A stretch of DNA of 64,000 nucleotides, from contig NZ_CP014579.1 in the NCBI RefSeq assembly GCF_001634365.1, positions 744,001-808,000 on the forward strand, given 5' to 3'. This DNA is from Paraburkholderia phytofirmans OLGA172. GTDB taxonomy: Bacteria; Pseudomonadota; Gammaproteobacteria; Burkholderiales; Burkholderiaceae. Shown here piece by piece: positions 1-7,969 of this stretch (position 1 is its first letter; the number at the start of each line of letters is the position of its first letter). The notes under the pieces were generated by a model. It was not told the DNA's origin. It saw nothing but the letters and a program-made list of their open reading frames with translations, and made no database searches. Made by a program: the position numbers and the translations under genes.

Positions 1-1286
1 GCATGGCCCGCGAAAAACTCACCGACATGATGCCGCACGACGGCAGCACCGTGTATTCGGTATCGAGCGACGATCCGTATTTTCACTATGGCAAGCCCGT
101 CCAGGGGCCCGTGGTGTCGAGTTGGCAGGGCGGCTACGCGAGGGTTTCGCCGGTCGGCGGCGGCGCGGACATGCTGACCGTCACGGTGACGATACCCGCT
201 TACGGCGCCCGTCCGCCCGTGCAATTGCAGGTTGCGGCCAGCTGTGTGCCCAACATCCGCACGATGCGCGTGTTCGGCTCGGCGCTCGCCGCGCTGTCCG
301 CGTTGGGGAGTCTCGCCGTGCTGTTGCTGAGTTATTCGGTCACGCGGCTGGGTCTTGCGCCGTTGACGCGGCTGACGAGAGATGCATCCGCGGTAAGCCC
401 GAATAACCGCTCACAGCGCCTGAATACGGCCGCGCTGCCGCTCGAATTGAACGATCTGGCCAACTCCTTCAACGGCGCGCTCGAACGTCTGGACGGCGCA
501 TACGGCCGCCTCGAGTCGTTCAATGCGGACGTCGCTCACGAACTGCGTACGCCGGTGACGATTCTGATCGGCCAGACCGAAGTGGCGTTGACGCGCAACC
601 GCTCGGTCGACGATTTGCGCCACACACTGCAATCGAATCTCGAAGAGTTCGAACGCATGCGCACGATCATCAACGACATGCTGTTCCTCGCCCGTGCCGA
701 CCAGGGCGAGCGCGCGACGGGTCTCGTCGAAGTGTCGCTGGCTGCCGAAGTCGCGCATACGCTGGAGTTTCTGGAGATTCCGCTCGAAGAAGCGCGCGTG
801 CATGCGCAGTTGCGCGGCGATGCGGTGACGCGCGTGAACCGCTCCCTGTTCGGCCGTGCGTGCACGAATCTGCTGATGAACGCGATCCAGCACTGTGCGC
901 CGGGCGCGGCGATTACCGTGACGATCTCGAATGCAGCGGATCAGTTGCGCGTCGCGGTGGCCAACCCGGGCGAGCCGATCGAGCCGGGTGTGCTCGAACA
1001 TTTGTTCGACCGGTTCTATCGTGCGGAAGTGTCTCGCACCAATAGCCGTGAAAACCACGGGCTGGGTCTCGCGATCGTGAAGGCGATTGCCGAGATGCAT
1101 CGCGGCACGGTGTCGGCGCAAAGCGCAAACGGAATCAACACGTTTGCGTTTTCGATTGCGGCGTCGAGTGTGGAAACCAGCTTGCCGGCGGCGCGCACGA
1201 AGGCCGGTGTCCCTGCGGAAGCAGCGGCTTGCGTACCGGCAACGGCCACACGCGCAACGGCACATCCGCAGGCGTCAGGATCGTGA
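1..1286 (+). CDS. heavy-metal-type sensor histidine kinase, 5' end cut by the window
   Basis: The reading frame is already open at the window edge, so the N-terminus (first membrane helix and part of the sensor) is missing; kinases of the CusS/CopS/IrlS type usually have about 460-480 residues and 427 are visible. Seen in order: the end of a periplasmic sensor, a membrane helix near residues 90-110, a HAMP linker, the phospho-acceptor H-box FNADVAHELRTPVT near residue 175, and an ATPase domain with an N-box (NLLMNAIQH) and a GLGLAI motif. A response-regulator partner would lie upstream, outside the window. The last roughly 20 codons run antisense through a dinB relic, so the natural C-terminus has probably been replaced by read-through. 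Family certain, signal unknown. Confidence 0.88.
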   Translation, partial: MAREKLTDMMPHDGSTVYSVSSDDPYFHYGKPVQGPVVSSWQGGYARVSPVGGGADMLTVTVTIPAYGARPPVQLQVAASCVPNIRTMRVFGSALAALSALGSLAVLLLSYSVTRLGLAPLTRLTRDASAVSPNNRSQRLNTAALPLELNDLANSFNGALERLDGAYGRLESFNADVAHELRTPVTILIGQTEVALTRNRSVDDLRHTLQSNLEEFERMRTIINDMLFLARADQGERATGLVEVSLAAEVAHTLEFLEIPLEEARVHAQLRGDAVTRVNRSLFGRACTNLLMNAIQHCAPGAAITVTISNAADQLRVAVANPGEPIEPGVLEHLFDRFYRAEVSRTNSRENHGLGLAIVKAIAEMHRGTVSAQSANGINTFAFSIAASSVETSLPAARTKAGVPAEAAACVPATATRATAHPQASGS

Positions 1287-1413
1287 GGCCGTCGGGCTTG
1301 TCGAGTTCGGAGCCGATTTTCGCCAGCAGCTTGTTCGGCGCCACGCAAATGGAGCAGGTGAGGCCGATCGCCTGATTGACGGCGTGCTTGATGCGCGCGG
1401 CGATCTCGCGGCA
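1228..1413 (-). pseudogene. relic of a second dinB (DNA polymerase IV), internal fragment
   Basis: The minus strand encodes about 60 residues that align by eye with the palm region of DinB, including LTCSICVAPNKLLAKIGSEL and DKPDGLTILTPADVP followed by a WPLPV segment. The intact dinB next door has the matching block LTCSVGIAPNKLLAKL and DMQKPDGVTIL, so this is a different, more Burkholderia-like paralogue and not a duplicate of the neighbour. No start, catalytic N-terminus or C-terminus remains. The fragment overlaps the 3' end of the sensor kinase on the other strand. The simplest reading is that a resident dinB was replaced by an incoming one, leaving this piece. Confidence 0.8.
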
Positions 1414-1427
1414 GGAGGGGGTACGTG

Positions 1428-2573
1428 CTAAAAATCCAGCGTGAACTGCGGTGACTCGTAGCCTTTCTTTTCCCCCGCGCGTTGCAGGTTGCTGGCCTTG
1501 ACCCCTAACAGCCTGATGGATTTGACAAGTTCGACCCGTTTCAGGCACTGAGTCGCCGCGTTACGCAACGCCTTGGCGTCCGCAACAGGTTCCAGAAGCG
1601 TGACGTCACGCGTTATCGTCTGGAAGTCATTGAAGCGCAGCTTGATGCCGATCTTTCGCGCAAGATAGCCCTTTCGCTGCAGATCTAGCGCCACCTGCTC
1701 GCACAGGCGGGTAAATGCGGCACCTAGTTCCTGCCTGTGCCGCACGGCGTGCAGGTCTTGCTCGAATGTTGTCTCCCGGCTCATCGAGACAGGCTCGCTG
1801 TGTGTCACCACTGGCCTATCATCAAGACCATGAGAGACCCTGCGGAGCCACGATCCATAGCTTCGTCCAAAGTGTTCGACTAGCCATCGCTCGTCGCGTG
1901 CGGCAATCTCGCCGATGGTTGTTATTCCGAGAGACTCAAGCTTTGCGCTGGCCTTCGGGCCAATGCCGTTGATTTTGCCGGCTGCCATCGGCCAAATCCT
2001 GGACTCCAAATCCTCAAATCTCAGGATAGTGACGCCGTCCGGCTTTTGCATGTCCGAACACAACTTTGCTAGAAGCTTATTTGGCGCAATTCCGACCGAG
2101 CACGTGAGACTTGTTGCTTCGAATACAGCGGACTTCAAGTTGCGCGCAACTTTCTCCGATGCCTCATTCAGCTGAGAGACGTCGGCGTAGACCTCGTCGA
2201 TTCCGACATCCTCGATGGTCGGACTAACTGACCGAACTGCGTCCTTGAACAGACGCGAGTAGTTTCGATACAGATCGAAGTTTACTGGAAGGAGAATGGC
2301 ATTCGGCGCTAACCGGGCCGCTTTCATCGCTGGCATCCCGGAATGAACTCCCAGCGCTCGCGCTTCGTAGGTTGCGGTCGTTAAGACGCCTCTGCCCGTA
2401 TAGTCGCGTAACCGGGAGAATTCACGGGTGCCGTCCGGCATTGTTCTCGGAGCATCCGACCGACGGCCTGCAACAACCATTGCTTGGCCTCGCAATTCGG
2501 GATACTGCGACAGTTCGCAGGACGCAAAGAATGCGTCCATGTCGATATGGGCTATGCGCTTGTCATCTGGCAT
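1428..2573 (-). CDS. dinB: DNA polymerase IV (Y-family translesion polymerase)
   Basis: A 381-residue Y-family polymerase that would copy past damaged template bases. The N-terminus has the hallmark IAHIDMDAFFASCEL (first metal-binding Asp), then YEARALGVHSGMP of the finger domain, and GIDEVYAD near residue 125, which carries the second acidic pair where SIDEAYLD is usual. The helix-hairpin-helix region (INGIGPKASAKLESLGI) and a little-finger domain follow. Length is normal. By eye the base composition is more AT-rich than both flanks, and a fragment of a different dinB lies directly downstream, so this copy looks horizontally acquired. The stop TAG is at 1428-1430. No SOS box was recognised. 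Confidence 0.93.
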   Translation of the reverse strand: MPDDKRIAHIDMDAFFASCELSQYPELRGQAMVVAGRRSDAPRTMPDGTREFSRLRDYTGRGVLTTATYEARALGVHSGMPAMKAARLAPNAILLPVNFDLYRNYSRLFKDAVRSVSPTIEDVGIDEVYADVSQLNEASEKVARNLKSAVFEATSLTCSVGIAPNKLLAKLCSDMQKPDGVTILRFEDLESRIWPMAAGKINGIGPKASAKLESLGITTIGEIAARDERWLVEHFGRSYGSWLRRVSHGLDDRPVVTHSEPVSMSRETTFEQDLHAVRHRQELGAAFTRLCEQVALDLQRKGYLARKIGIKLRFNDFQTITRDVTLLEPVADAKALRNAATQCLKRVELVKSIRLLGVKASNLQRAGEKKGYESPQFTLDF

Positions 2574-2665
2574 GCGTTAATAAATCACTAGCAATCAATC
2601 GTTTTGTCGGGCCAACGCGACGTTTGTGGGCGGCCTTTTGACATGATTACGCAAGTTGCGGATCT

Positions 2666-2830
2666 TTAGAAGAACAACGTCTCGGCGTCGTTCAGCCAGG
2701 ACGCGCGGGCCGGCCCGTTCGGAAGCATGCGATACAGCAGGAACCCCAGCTGAACGGTCGGCAAGCCTTCGACGAGGAAGAGCCACTGCAATCCATGCAT
2801 GCCGGCCTTCCGCATCATCCAATCCAGTCC
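2666..2830 (-). pseudogene. relic of an MFS transporter (anion:cation symporter type)
   Basis: The minus strand reads about 54 codons to a TAA. They contain MHGLQWLFLVEGLPTVQLGF and then LPNGPARASWLNDAE, the typical loop and helix of ACS-family permeases (the HpaX/phthalate-permease group usually has GW+WLFLLEGLPA followed by a DxPxxARWL loop). Nothing upstream or downstream continues the protein, so only one helix-loop segment survives. It lies in the gap between dinB and the methyltransferase-like gene; nothing else recognisable is in that gap. Confidence 0.65.
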
Positions 2831-2884
2831 TGATGCAGCTCGCAGACAAATTTAGCCGCCTCGGAAAACCCGCAACGAGTCGAG

Positions 2885-3514
2885 TTAAAACACGCCATGA
2901 ACCAACCGGTAGCGCACGCGGCTCATGTACTCGCGATAAGTCGCGTCGTTCGAGAGCAATTGCTCTTCCCTCACGATCCGTACGATTTGCAGCGTCCACT
3001 GGACGACCAGGACGACGACATTGCGAACGCCGAAGTTGGCAACGAGAAAACCGATGTCCGTGACCAGATAGCCCAGGTACAACGGATGGCGAACAACCCG
3101 ATACGGTCCGGCCACGATGACGCCGCGATTGGCCGGCAAAAGACCGAACGAACGCCCTAGCGACCACTTTGCATAGATCTGCACCGAAACCCCGGCAACC
3201 TGAATGACTGCGGCCAGCCCTTCCGGAACCAGCTTGATGCCGGGTGTAATCTGGAACGCGAGAAAGTAAAAAGTTGCGCAGACGGTCACGACGAGGCTGA
3301 GCGGATTCCAGTCACGCTCGCGCGGGACGCGGGCCAACACGGCCAGCACGACGGTCAACACCTCTGCAAACGCGAAAACCAGCAGCGTGACCCGCGATGG
3401 GTCTCTCACGTATTGATGAATGCTCATGGCGACGAACAGGCCTAGCAGCGGCACGGTAAGTGCTCGCACAACGACTTCCGTCGTAAGTTGCGCGCGTGTG
3501 AGGGCCTTATTCAT
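2885..3514 (-). CDS. isoprenylcysteine carboxyl methyltransferase (ICMT) family membrane protein
   Basis: A 209-residue protein with about five hydrophobic segments and the C-terminal ICMT/PEMT signature: GPYRVVRHPLYLGYLVTDIG near residues 140-160, then REEQLLSNDATYREYMSRVRYRL near the C-terminus. The family binds S-adenosylmethionine at the membrane; bacterial members methylate small or lipid substrates that are mostly undefined. It lies 66 bp downstream of tadG on the same strand and could be read from the end of the tad transcript, although a link to pilus biogenesis is not established. The start MNKALTRAQ is the first good Met before the first membrane helix. Confidence 0.85.
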   Translation of the reverse strand: MNKALTRAQLTTEVVVRALTVPLLGLFVAMSIHQYVRDPSRVTLLVFAFAEVLTVVLAVLARVPRERDWNPLSLVVTVCATFYFLAFQITPGIKLVPEGLAAVIQVAGVSVQIYAKWSLGRSFGLLPANRGVIVAGPYRVVRHPLYLGYLVTDIGFLVANFGVRNVVVLVVQWTLQIVRIVREEQLLSNDATYREYMSRVRYRLVHGVF

Positions 3515-3580
3515 GGATCGGAACGGATCGTTGGTTCAGGAGCATCGCGGCTGGCGCCTGCGGTAGTGGAAGACATTGCG

Positions 3581-4654
3581 TCACTGCGCGAGACGCGGCG
3601 GAACATACGCCCCGTAGTAAGGGCCGCCCTGTCCGGCGCCGCCGGTCACTTTGAGATTCGTTATCAGATGGCCCTGGATGTATTTACCGCTGCCGCCGAC
3701 TGCAACATCGATGTGGAAAGCGGCGAAACCGACAATCGTTTCTGTCGACGACGCCAGGCTCTGCACAACCGGTACCAGCACATCGACGTTGGCTGGAACC
3801 GAACTGTAAAGTGTCGTCTTGGCGCCGGGTTCAAGCCAGATGGAATTGCCGATGCTCAAGCCAGTCGGATTTCCGCTACTCATGAGAGCACGCATCGTCG
3901 GCACGTCGTTCGCATCCGTTGCAAATGATGTCCACTGTCCGCCCGAGCAGCTGCCGTAGAGCGAGTCGTTGGTGATCTGAAATGTATAGGCTTGCCCAGT
4001 CGACGGATCGATCGCCGGCGCCCCAGTCTGGGCATTCCAGTACAGGTCGAAAAGGCATTTGTCCAGCGCCACGGGGAACAAACCACCTGGCCCCACATAG
4101 CCCGGCGCCGAAACCACTGCCACCGCAGTCGCAGTCACGGCGGTGGTGTACACGCCGAAAAGGGGAGCAAAGAAAAATACCAGTTGCCCGCCATTCAATC
4201 CTGTCGCGCGCGAAACGGTGACTTGCACCGCCGGGCTATCGTACGTGCCGGGTGTAATAGTCGAAGACTGCATGCCGGCGGGAGACCTGGTCAAATTCCA
4301 GTAACCGCTCTGTACCGTCGCATTAGCCAAAACTATGTGATCCGAAGCATTGAGCTTGACAGCGCTGGCGGCAGCGGCAACAGCGGCGCTCCAGCCAGGC
4401 GCCGACGTTCCGGAAGACAGCGCGCTTGCTCCCGCGAGGGCGGCGGCATCCGCCGCGGTCTGCAACTGGTCCTGGGCGAGATAGTAGTGTCCGATATCCA
4501 CTGAAAACGCTGCGAAAGCCAGCGCCATGAATACAAAAAAAACCAGCACAAAGCTTATCGTCCCACCCTGACGGCGACGCTGGGCAAGCCTGCTGGTGGC
4601 CCGGTTGTGTGTGATGCAAGGCTCGTGGCGCGCGGGAAGCATCGGGGTGGTCAT
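3581..4654 (-). CDS. tadG: TadG-like Flp pilus assembly protein
   Basis: A 357-residue protein with a TadE/G-type N-terminal membrane segment (GTISFVLVFFVFMALAFAAF, about residues 30-49), then SVDIGHYYLAQDQLQTAADA and a short Ala-rich stretch typical of the Tad_N region, and a long secreted domain. It is the last tad gene, 3 bp after tadE. TadG proteins are pseudopilin-like envelope components that may anchor the pilus machine. No von Willebrand MIDAS motif was recognised, so it is the short TadG form. Confidence 0.85.
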   Translation of the reverse strand: MTTPMLPARHEPCITHNRATSRLAQRRRQGGTISFVLVFFVFMALAFAAFSVDIGHYYLAQDQLQTAADAAALAGASALSSGTSAPGWSAAVAAAASAVKLNASDHIVLANATVQSGYWNLTRSPAGMQSSTITPGTYDSPAVQVTVSRATGLNGGQLVFFFAPLFGVYTTAVTATAVAVVSAPGYVGPGGLFPVALDKCLFDLYWNAQTGAPAIDPSTGQAYTFQITNDSLYGSCSGGQWTSFATDANDVPTMRALMSSGNPTGLSIGNSIWLEPGAKTTLYSSVPANVDVLVPVVQSLASSTETIVGFAAFHIDVAVGGSGKYIQGHLITNLKVTGGAGQGGPYYGAYVPPRLAQ

Positions 4655-4657
4655 GGC

Positions 4658-5113
4658 CTATTCGTAAATCATGACGGCTGTTGCGTTCAGAACGACGGGG
4701 GCAACCAGGGCACTAAACTGCGAGCCGAGCAGCAGACCCTGATAGGTGTACGAAACCGCGACCTGCAGTGTGCTTCCGGAGGTCGCTCCGTTCGATTGCG
4801 TCACCGTGACGGTTGGCGAGGTTGCGCTCCCGCCAGAGACCAGGCTGTTCTGCGCGTAGGAGACTGTGAGGGAGGCGATCTGGCTCGTCGTCAGCGGTGG
4901 CACCTGGACTACGATGCCGGCTCTGGCGCCCGCGCGGGCCGCGTTCGTAATGACGGCGTCGTCATAAAAAATCAGATTGACGTCGATGATTCCCACCAGA
5001 ATCATGACCAGAAACGGCAGCAGAATGGCGAATTCGATTGCCGCCGATCCTCGGCTCGCGCGAGGCACCCGGCTTGCACGGTTAGGGTAGGGCATCGACA
5101 TTCCGGGTTTCAT
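4658..5113 (-). CDS. tadE: TadE-like pseudopilin
   Basis: A 151-residue protein with the TadE signature: a basic N-terminus, then GSAAIEFAILLPFLVMILVG (a prepilin-like cleavage region with the conserved Glu in the helix), followed by IDVNLIFYDDAVITNAARAGARAG. TadE pseudopilins are processed by the TadV prepilin peptidase and assist Flp pilus assembly. The start overlaps the tadD stop, and tadG follows 3 bp downstream, so these are translationally coupled. Confidence 0.9.
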   Translation of the reverse strand: MKPGMSMPYPNRASRVPRASRGSAAIEFAILLPFLVMILVGIIDVNLIFYDDAVITNAARAGARAGIVVQVPPLTTSQIASLTVSYAQNSLVSGGSATSPTVTVTQSNGATSGSTLQVAVSYTYQGLLLGSQFSALVAPVVLNATAVMIYE

Positions 5114-6036
5114 CGCACGGTCATAGATGGATTCGTGCCGGACGCGGTGTCGCTCGACGTCGCGCCTGAGCCTATCGACGCCGGCGTCGCCGGCCTTGCC
5201 ATCCGGTCGCGTTGAATCTCATAGAAGCGAAGGTTGTCCTGTACGGAGGCTTTCGGCAGATCCTGTCCGAGGATGGCCGCCGCTGCTTCCGGATTGCCGA
5301 GCAGGCCGTACGCGAGCGCGAGATCCTGGCGCGCCTGAGGCGGCGCACCGGGATAGCGCGTCACGTCGAGCAATACATTCGCGCCGTCACGCGGATTGCC
5401 CCCCAGCGTCAGCGACAATCCAAGGTTGACGCTCAGGCCCGGATCGCCAGGGCTGGCCTTGAGCGCCTGCCGCAGCACGGCTTGCGCCGCGATGTGATCG
5501 CCCTTCAGGTCGAGCGCCGCACCGAGGCCCGCTGAAGCGAGCGGCTCGTCAGGCTTCAGGGCCAGTACCTTTCGATAGATCGAGATCGCATCGTCAAAGC
5601 GCCGCTGACGAATGGCCACGCGCGCCGTGCCGATCATCGGCGCGGTCGCACTGGGGGCGCTCTGCAGTGCCCGCTCGTAGTAGACGGCCGATCGAGTGAA
5701 GTCGCCCACAGCGTAGAGTGTGTCGCCGAGGCCAGTCAGGCCGGCAACCGAGTGGGGGTCGGCGGCCACGACCTTTTCGTAGAGCGTCGTGGCCAGCTCC
5801 ACGTTGCCCGAGTCGAGTGCCGTGCCGGCAATGCGAAGCTCGCCCATGCGGTCAGGCATCTGGTTGCGGGGCTCCACATGCGCTTCTGAGACGTGATATG
5901 TCGTCGTGCAGGCGCCCGCCGCGACAAGTGCGCCGGCGCAGCAGCAAGCGAGCCTGACAAGCCGTGCCACCCGGCGCACCGCGCGTCGGTGTGCCGCGAG
6001 CACACGAAGGTCGATTCGCAGTTCTATGGTTTTCAT
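5110..6036 (-). CDS. tadD: TadD-like TPR lipoprotein of the Flp pilus machine
   Basis: A 308-residue protein. A lipoprotein-type signal ends in LVAAGAC near residue 42, where the Cys would be lipidated. It is followed by at least four tetratricopeptide repeats, for example AGLTGLGDTLYAVGDFTRSA and PLASAGLGAALDLKGDHIAA. TadD is thought to act like a pilotin, helping the secretin or other Tad parts assemble at the outer membrane. The start overlaps the tadC stop by 4 bp and the stop overlaps the tadE start. Confidence 0.88.
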   Translation of the reverse strand: MKTIELRIDLRVLAAHRRAVRRVARLVRLACCCAGALVAAGACTTTYHVSEAHVEPRNQMPDRMGELRIAGTALDSGNVELATTLYEKVVAADPHSVAGLTGLGDTLYAVGDFTRSAVYYERALQSAPSATAPMIGTARVAIRQRRFDDAISIYRKVLALKPDEPLASAGLGAALDLKGDHIAAQAVLRQALKASPGDPGLSVNLGLSLTLGGNPRDGANVLLDVTRYPGAPPQARQDLALAYGLLGNPEAAAAILGQDLPKASVQDNLRFYEIQRDRMARPATPASIGSGATSSDTASGTNPSMTVR

Positions 6037-6995
6037 TGTTTGGCGAAGAACTCCAGAACTTGAATAACTGCCGGACCGGCTGCAATGACGACAACCGCCG
6101 GCAGAATGAACACCATCATCGGCAGCACCATTTTCGGTGCGAGCTTGGCGGCCTTCTCCTCGAGCCCAACGATATGGGCCAGTCGCTCGGTACGAGACAA
6201 GGTTCGCAGCGCCTGAGTGATCGGCGTGCCATATCGCATTGACTGTGTCAGCGCGGAAATCAGCGCGCGAATTGACGGCAGGTCGATCCGCTCGGCAAGC
6301 CGGCGCAGCGCACGCTCGCTGTCGCCGGATAATTTCAGCTCGTCGGCGGTCAGCGAAAACTCCTCCGAGAGCGGCGGGCAGATGGAAGCCAGTTCATTGG
6401 CGACCCGGCGAATGCTCACCGCCAGGCTGTTGCCGGCATTGGTGCAGATCACCAGCAGGTCGAGCGCGTCGGGCAGACAGGACGCCATGGCGCGACGGCG
6501 CCGTTCGGCAAGCAACGCGAGCACATATTCCGGGACGATCATCCCGACCATGAATACGAACACCATCAGGATTGCGCGCGCGGCGGCATAGCGGCCGACG
6601 ACGGGCATGTGCGAACCCAGCATGACCGCCAGCGTCGCACACACAATGCCAAACAGGAACTTGACCGCGACCAGAACGGGAACGGCAAGTTTTCCGCGGT
6701 GACCGCCGCGGACCATCTGTCTGCCGAGTTCTGCGCGATACTTCGCGTCGAACAGCGGCAGCTTGTTCCCCAGCGTCGCCAGGCGTCGCATCAGCTGCGC
6801 GCGCAGTCTGGGATCGTCGCCATCCACGTCGACCGGCGCACTGTCCAGGCGCTGGCTGAATGCCGCCTCGCGCGCGCGTTCGGCTATCCTGCCGCGCCTG
6901 CCGCCGCGCTTCACGGCCCACCATAGCGCTAGCACGCCGAACCATGCCAGCAGCATCAGAAGGTTGAGCAGTGTCTCGAAGCTGGCTGGGCTCAT
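6033..6995 (-). CDS. tadC: TadC, GspF-family inner-membrane platform protein
   Basis: A 320-residue protein with an N-terminal membrane helix, a basic cytoplasmic stretch, a membrane pair near residues 110-160, the type II secretion F domain (CLPDALDLLVICTNAGNSLA and RALISALTQSMRYGTPITQA) and a C-terminal hydrophobic hairpin. With TadB it forms the inner-membrane platform that the TadA ATPase works on. It overlaps tadB and tadD by 4 bp, which fits a tightly coupled operon. Confidence 0.92.
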   Translation of the reverse strand: MSPASFETLLNLLMLLAWFGVLALWWAVKRGGRRGRIAERAREAAFSQRLDSAPVDVDGDDPRLRAQLMRRLATLGNKLPLFDAKYRAELGRQMVRGGHRGKLAVPVLVAVKFLFGIVCATLAVMLGSHMPVVGRYAAARAILMVFVFMVGMIVPEYVLALLAERRRRAMASCLPDALDLLVICTNAGNSLAVSIRRVANELASICPPLSEEFSLTADELKLSGDSERALRRLAERIDLPSIRALISALTQSMRYGTPITQALRTLSRTERLAHIVGLEEKAAKLAPKMVLPMMVFILPAVVVIAAGPAVIQVLEFFAKQ

Positions 6996-7969
6996 CGTGA
7001 GGTATTGAGTTTGGACATCCCGTTGATCACAGCGATACCGACCACGACTGAGATCGACGCGAACGTCAGCAGCTTCTGCCCGGCGGGCCGGTCGAACAGC
7101 ACCATGACGTAAGCGCGATTCAGGCCGTACAGGCCAAGCATGATGACAACCGGAATGGCGGCTAGAATCCGGGTCGTGATCCGCGCTTCCGCGGTCAGCG
7201 CCTTCGTTTTCATGCGGATCTCGCCGCGTGTGCGGACAATGGCGGCCAGGTTTTCGAGCGTTTCCCCGAGTTGGCCGCCCGTCTCACGCTGCAAAAGCAG
7301 ACACACGCAAAAGAACGAGAAGTCAGTGACTTCGATTCGACGCATGGCCACCGCTAGCACTTCTTCCAGGTCGATCCCAAGCTGCAGCGCGTCGCCCATC
7401 AACCGGAATTCGTGACGAAGCGGCTCGGGACATTCGTTGGCAGCCGCACCGATGACGTGGGTGACAGGCACGCCCGCGCGCACCGCTCGCACGATCATGT
7501 CTATCAGGTCCGCGAAGCCATCCAGGAAGCGTCGCCGGAAGCGGGCGACAAGAAAACGATAGGCTTGCACCGCGGCAACGAGGGAAAGTGCGGGCGGCAT
7601 CAACAGTTTGACGACGCCGGGAAGCGGCATGAAACGCGTCATTGCCAGCGCGAGGAGCGCACCAGCGATCGCGGCGCCGATCACGATACGAAGGCCGCTC
7701 GCACCGGCGACCGTCCTGACGCGGGTGATTTTTGGCGCGAGCCAGCGGCTGACGGCATTGCCGCGCCGGTTCACCTTGAAGAGGGACGCGTCAAAGCGGC
7801 CTGCAGCCGGGGCGAGCCCCCCGTCCTGAACCAGAAAAGATCGAAGCATGCGCGCCCTGATCCGCGCGTCGGGCCGGTTGTTTCGCATCTCCTGAACGGT
7901 AAGCACAAGCAGGCCGAGCAACAGCGCGCAAGCGAACGAGGAGAGGGTGACGAGGTCGATCGACGTCAT
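6992..7969 (-). CDS. tadB: TadB, GspF-family inner-membrane platform protein
   Basis: From the chosen start MTSIDLVTLSSFAC the product is 325 residues. An upstream in-frame start exists, but its extension is Arg-rich and antisense-like, and the chosen ATG overlaps the tadA stop as ATGA. It has an N-terminal helix, then a T2SSF domain (FADLIDMIVRAVRAGVPVTH, LQRETGGQLGETLENLAAIV) and two further hydrophobic segments at the C-terminus. It pairs with TadC as the membrane platform of the Flp pilus. Confidence 0.92.
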   Translation of the reverse strand: MTSIDLVTLSSFACALLLGLLVLTVQEMRNNRPDARIRARMLRSFLVQDGGLAPAAGRFDASLFKVNRRGNAVSRWLAPKITRVRTVAGASGLRIVIGAAIAGALLALAMTRFMPLPGVVKLLMPPALSLVAAVQAYRFLVARFRRRFLDGFADLIDMIVRAVRAGVPVTHVIGAAANECPEPLRHEFRLMGDALQLGIDLEEVLAVAMRRIEVTDFSFFCVCLLLQRETGGQLGETLENLAAIVRTRGEIRMKTKALTAEARITTRILAAIPVVIMLGLYGLNRAYVMVLFDRPAGQKLLTFASISVVVGIAVINGMSKLNTSR

